A DNA stretch of 64,000 bases from Notospermus geniculatus (taxonomy: Eukaryota > Nemertea > Pilidiophora > Heteronemertea > Lineidae). The notes under the pieces were generated by a model. It worked only from the letters and a program-made list of their open reading frames with translations. It was not told the DNA's origin and did not search any database. Shown piece after piece: positions 61,908 through 64,000 of the stretch. The DNA is taken from assembly GCA_002633025.1 (NCBI GenBank), contig NMRB01002492.1:6509-70508 (forward strand). Direction: 5' to 3'. The position numbers and the translations under genes are program-made. Position 1 is the first letter of the stretch; the number at the start of each line of letters is the position of its first letter.

Positions 61908-62958
61908 GTGCATTCCACCATTCGAAACTCTGTCTTCTCAACAGGTGACCGTGTTGGAACACTTAAGAAACTAGCCACCGTCACGTTGGTCGCTACCCCA
62001 ACATGTCTCTTTTCGTCATCGGAGAGAGAATGGGGACTACTGTTTACTACAGCTGCACGTATGGATCTAAGAGGAATCACATGTAAAGAAACCCACGGTG
62101 GTTACGAAGTTCTACATCGTTTTGCTATCGAAGGCCAATTTCGATTGCTGCGTGACTCATGTTCTGAGCGTGGCATCGTTGTTTTCAAGTTTGAGGATAT
62201 TTCGAAGTGCACAGGCCAGGGTTTCTGCGGTAACTGGATGCTCTATGACAGATTTGGAAAAGTAATTGCAGTGGTTGGACGATTCTGTTCAACGCGATGT
62301 AAAAAAACGGAATCAGATAAAGCGACTCTACTACAAATATATTTTGACCCGTCGAATCATAATAAGGGCTTAATAGTCGTACATTGTCGCTACTTAGTCG
62401 GTAACTTTAGAAAAGAGATTTCTATGACTTCGTACAATTTCACGAATGTGGGGGGGTCGTCTCTTTCACACGGCATTAGAAATACTTATAGTGGACTCAG
62501 CTGGTCCGGTCTTGTCCCCAGGTTCCGCAAGTGGTTTTCGGTCATTTTCTCTTCCGCACAGCAGTAGCGTAAAATTTTTTTTCCAAAGTCGAAAAGATGG
62601 GAAGTTAAACAACTCCGTTTATCGCGTGCGAGAGTCTGACAACTTCAAGTCTCAAAGGATATTCAAAGATAAGCTACCTTATGAAATGGAATTCATACAT
62701 TTTAAGGTTTTACCTGATTATATAGTGAATAGGCTTCTCTTCCTGTCGGTGGCCGATCCACTACCGGCCTATAAAGTCATATGGTTTGACTGTGGTGGCA
62801 ATGCGAGTGAATTTACGCATCATCAAAATATAACCTACCTAAAATACCGCAAGAAAACGGAAGATTTCTTTATAGATCATACAGGAAGGGTTTTCTGCAT
62901 GCCTTTTTCCACGGCATCTTACGCTGAAATATTTCGCGTTGTTCCTGAAATTATTTAA
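61908..62958 (+). pseudogene. Unrecognised intronless frame, apparently frameshifted
   Basis: A 219-codon frame (61908-62567) overlaps a second one (62446-62958). The first ends just as the second becomes a continuous Lys/Phe-rich reading (FFFQSRKDGKLNNSVYRV), near a run of eight T at about 62575. Together they would give about 340 residues with several Cys and Trp, no recognised domain, no signal peptide and no obvious membrane segment. It lies just outside the 1.15-kb inverted repeat. It could be a decayed transposon or host gene. Confidence 0.35.
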
Positions 62959-63035
62959 TACACGGGTGTACGTGCTTTAAGGGCAAGCTGTTGTTGTACA
63001 TTTTCATATTAGGAGGTTTCGCAAGCGCCCGGTTA

Positions 63036-63103
63036 GGCCATACGACGACGTTTATCTATTGTTTGGGTATACCCACACAATAGATAAACGTCGTCGTAGG
63101 GCC
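63036..63103. repeat. Strong hairpin, 22-bp perfect stem
   Basis: TACGACGACGTTTATCTATT (63041 on) pairs exactly with 63077-63098. The 14-nt loop contains GGGTATACCC. Likely a mini-foldback. Confidence 0.85.
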
Positions 63104-63593
63104 ACCCCTCTGAGAAAAGCAATAAAGACAGCCCCAGTTGACTGTTTTTATGGTTCAATGTGATCACTGTGCTTTATAGACACAGAAAATGAGCCACGTC
63201 CCAAGAATTACAGCTTAATTACATTACATAATCAAAAACAAAGAAATTCACCAAACATGAGAAACAGGTACAATTTTTTCAGAGAAGAAGCATGTAAATG
63301 ACACATTCAGGGAGTGGCAACAATGTCACAAACCTGGGGTGGCAAGGGTGTCTTGACCCGCACTTCATAGACACCATACACGCTCAGTACATCAGAAGAG
63401 AACCAAGAAGTAAAGTCCAGATCCAATATGGCCGCCCTGTTTTGAAAAATTGGCAACATTTCATGGAATTCATTTGTGGAGTACTCAAAACTGTTGAAAA
63501 TATTGCTACTTGGATTATAAGATACCGCCAAGAAAGACAAGTCGATTGACGTATGATTCATCAAAATCAAGATCATACTTATGCCCTGCCTTA

Positions 63594-63989
63594 TTATCTG
63601 GTAGAGCATGAATGGCCGATACCAGGGCATCTTATCATTTCGGAAACGCCAGGTTGACATGAAGCAACATCTTCTGGGAAGGACGTGGCATTTGTTACAA
63701 GATCATACTTATGATGTTGGAATAAGTTGTCAAAGATCCGATAATCAATGACACTTTTTAAAGGCAGATGTCCTTTCCTCCCCGTCAGATTTATGAGTCC
63801 CTTTCCAGCTAAGATGAGGGACATACGAAGGGTATCAATGTTCTCTTTACTCGGTAGATAAACTGTCAGTTTATGGTCTCTCATAGGTGACAATATAGCA
63901 ATTATTTGCGCTATTTCATTGTTGGATTTTGCTAATTGGTGAATCGTAGCCAGCATTTCTGGTCGATGGTTGCACAGGAATTTACACAC
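63594..63989 (-). CDS. Unrecognised partial exon at the window edge
   Basis: An open frame of about 130 codons runs toward the window end (NHRPEMLATIHQLAKSN, LPSKENIDTLRMSLILAG, LPLKSVIDYRIFDNLF). A donor-like CTT|GTAACA near 63691 would end a plausible exon at HHKYDL. No family recognised. The 5' part lies outside the window. Confidence 0.4.
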   Translation of the reverse strand: MCKFLCNHRPEMLATIHQLAKSNNEIAQIIAILSPMRDHKLTVYLPSKENIDTLRMSLILAGKGLINLTGRKGHLPLKSVIDYRIFDNLFQHHKYDLVTNATSFPEDVASCQPGVSEMIRCPGIGHSCSTR

Positions 63990-64000
63990 TTCAATGTGGC

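Noticed and set aside
63036-63103. microRNA precursor
   Set aside because: The stem is perfect rather than bulged, the loop is itself palindromic, and the region is full of foldbacks.

Overview
The window is nuclear DNA of an intron-rich animal. Genes are split by short GT-AG introns, intergenic DNA is AT-rich, and it is peppered with AGGCCTA, ACCGGT and TACATGTA motifs and with transposons of many classes. The motif style and transposon mix suggest a marine invertebrate, most likely a deuterostome such as an echinoderm or hemichordate. That is an impression, not a demonstrated assignment.

Layout. (1) 1-229: a 99-bp tandem repeat. (2) 420-6069 (+): a 15-exon gene for a protein with an N-terminal HMG box and a C-terminal chromodomain, joined by a linker built from duplicated small exons. 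(3) 7292-15623: an essentially complete 8.3-kb Kolobok-type DNA transposon with 21-bp terminal inverted repeats and TTAA target duplications. It carries two convergent genes: a 14-exon transposase (-) and a 5-exon protein with a P2X7-receptor-type cytoplasmic domain (+). Each has one frameshift. (4) 16266-19309 (-): a 4-exon coiled-coil pseudokinase gene. (5) 20718-24968: an ~81-bp minisatellite, split by a 793-bp transposon with a 5-bp target duplication, followed by a ~152-bp tandem array. (6) 25763-34696 (-): a 14-exon KDZ-type (Kyakuja/Dileera/Zisupton) transposase gene with a single in-frame stop. One of its introns holds a 1-kb inverted-repeat element containing a tRNA-like sequence. (7) 37658-41096 (-): a GC-rich, intron-poor, broken Crypton-like gene with C2H2 fingers and a tyrosine recombinase. 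(8) 41.1-63 kb: almost only nested repeats. They include an ~880-bp tandem unit studded with palindromes, a foldback element whose arms are made of short tandem repeats, a 2.7-kb inverted repeat with a short N gap, and several smaller foldbacks. (9) 61908-63989: unrecognised open frames at the right edge.

Three unrelated transposase families (Kolobok DDE, KDZ RNase-H-like, Crypton tyrosine recombinase) lie within 34 kb, each with only one to three disabling changes, so all look recently active. The only candidate host genes are the HMG/chromodomain gene and the pseudokinase gene. Both keep open frames and consistent splice phases through all exons, apart from one ambiguous junction in the first. 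All gene models come from reading splice sites by eye. No database search was possible.
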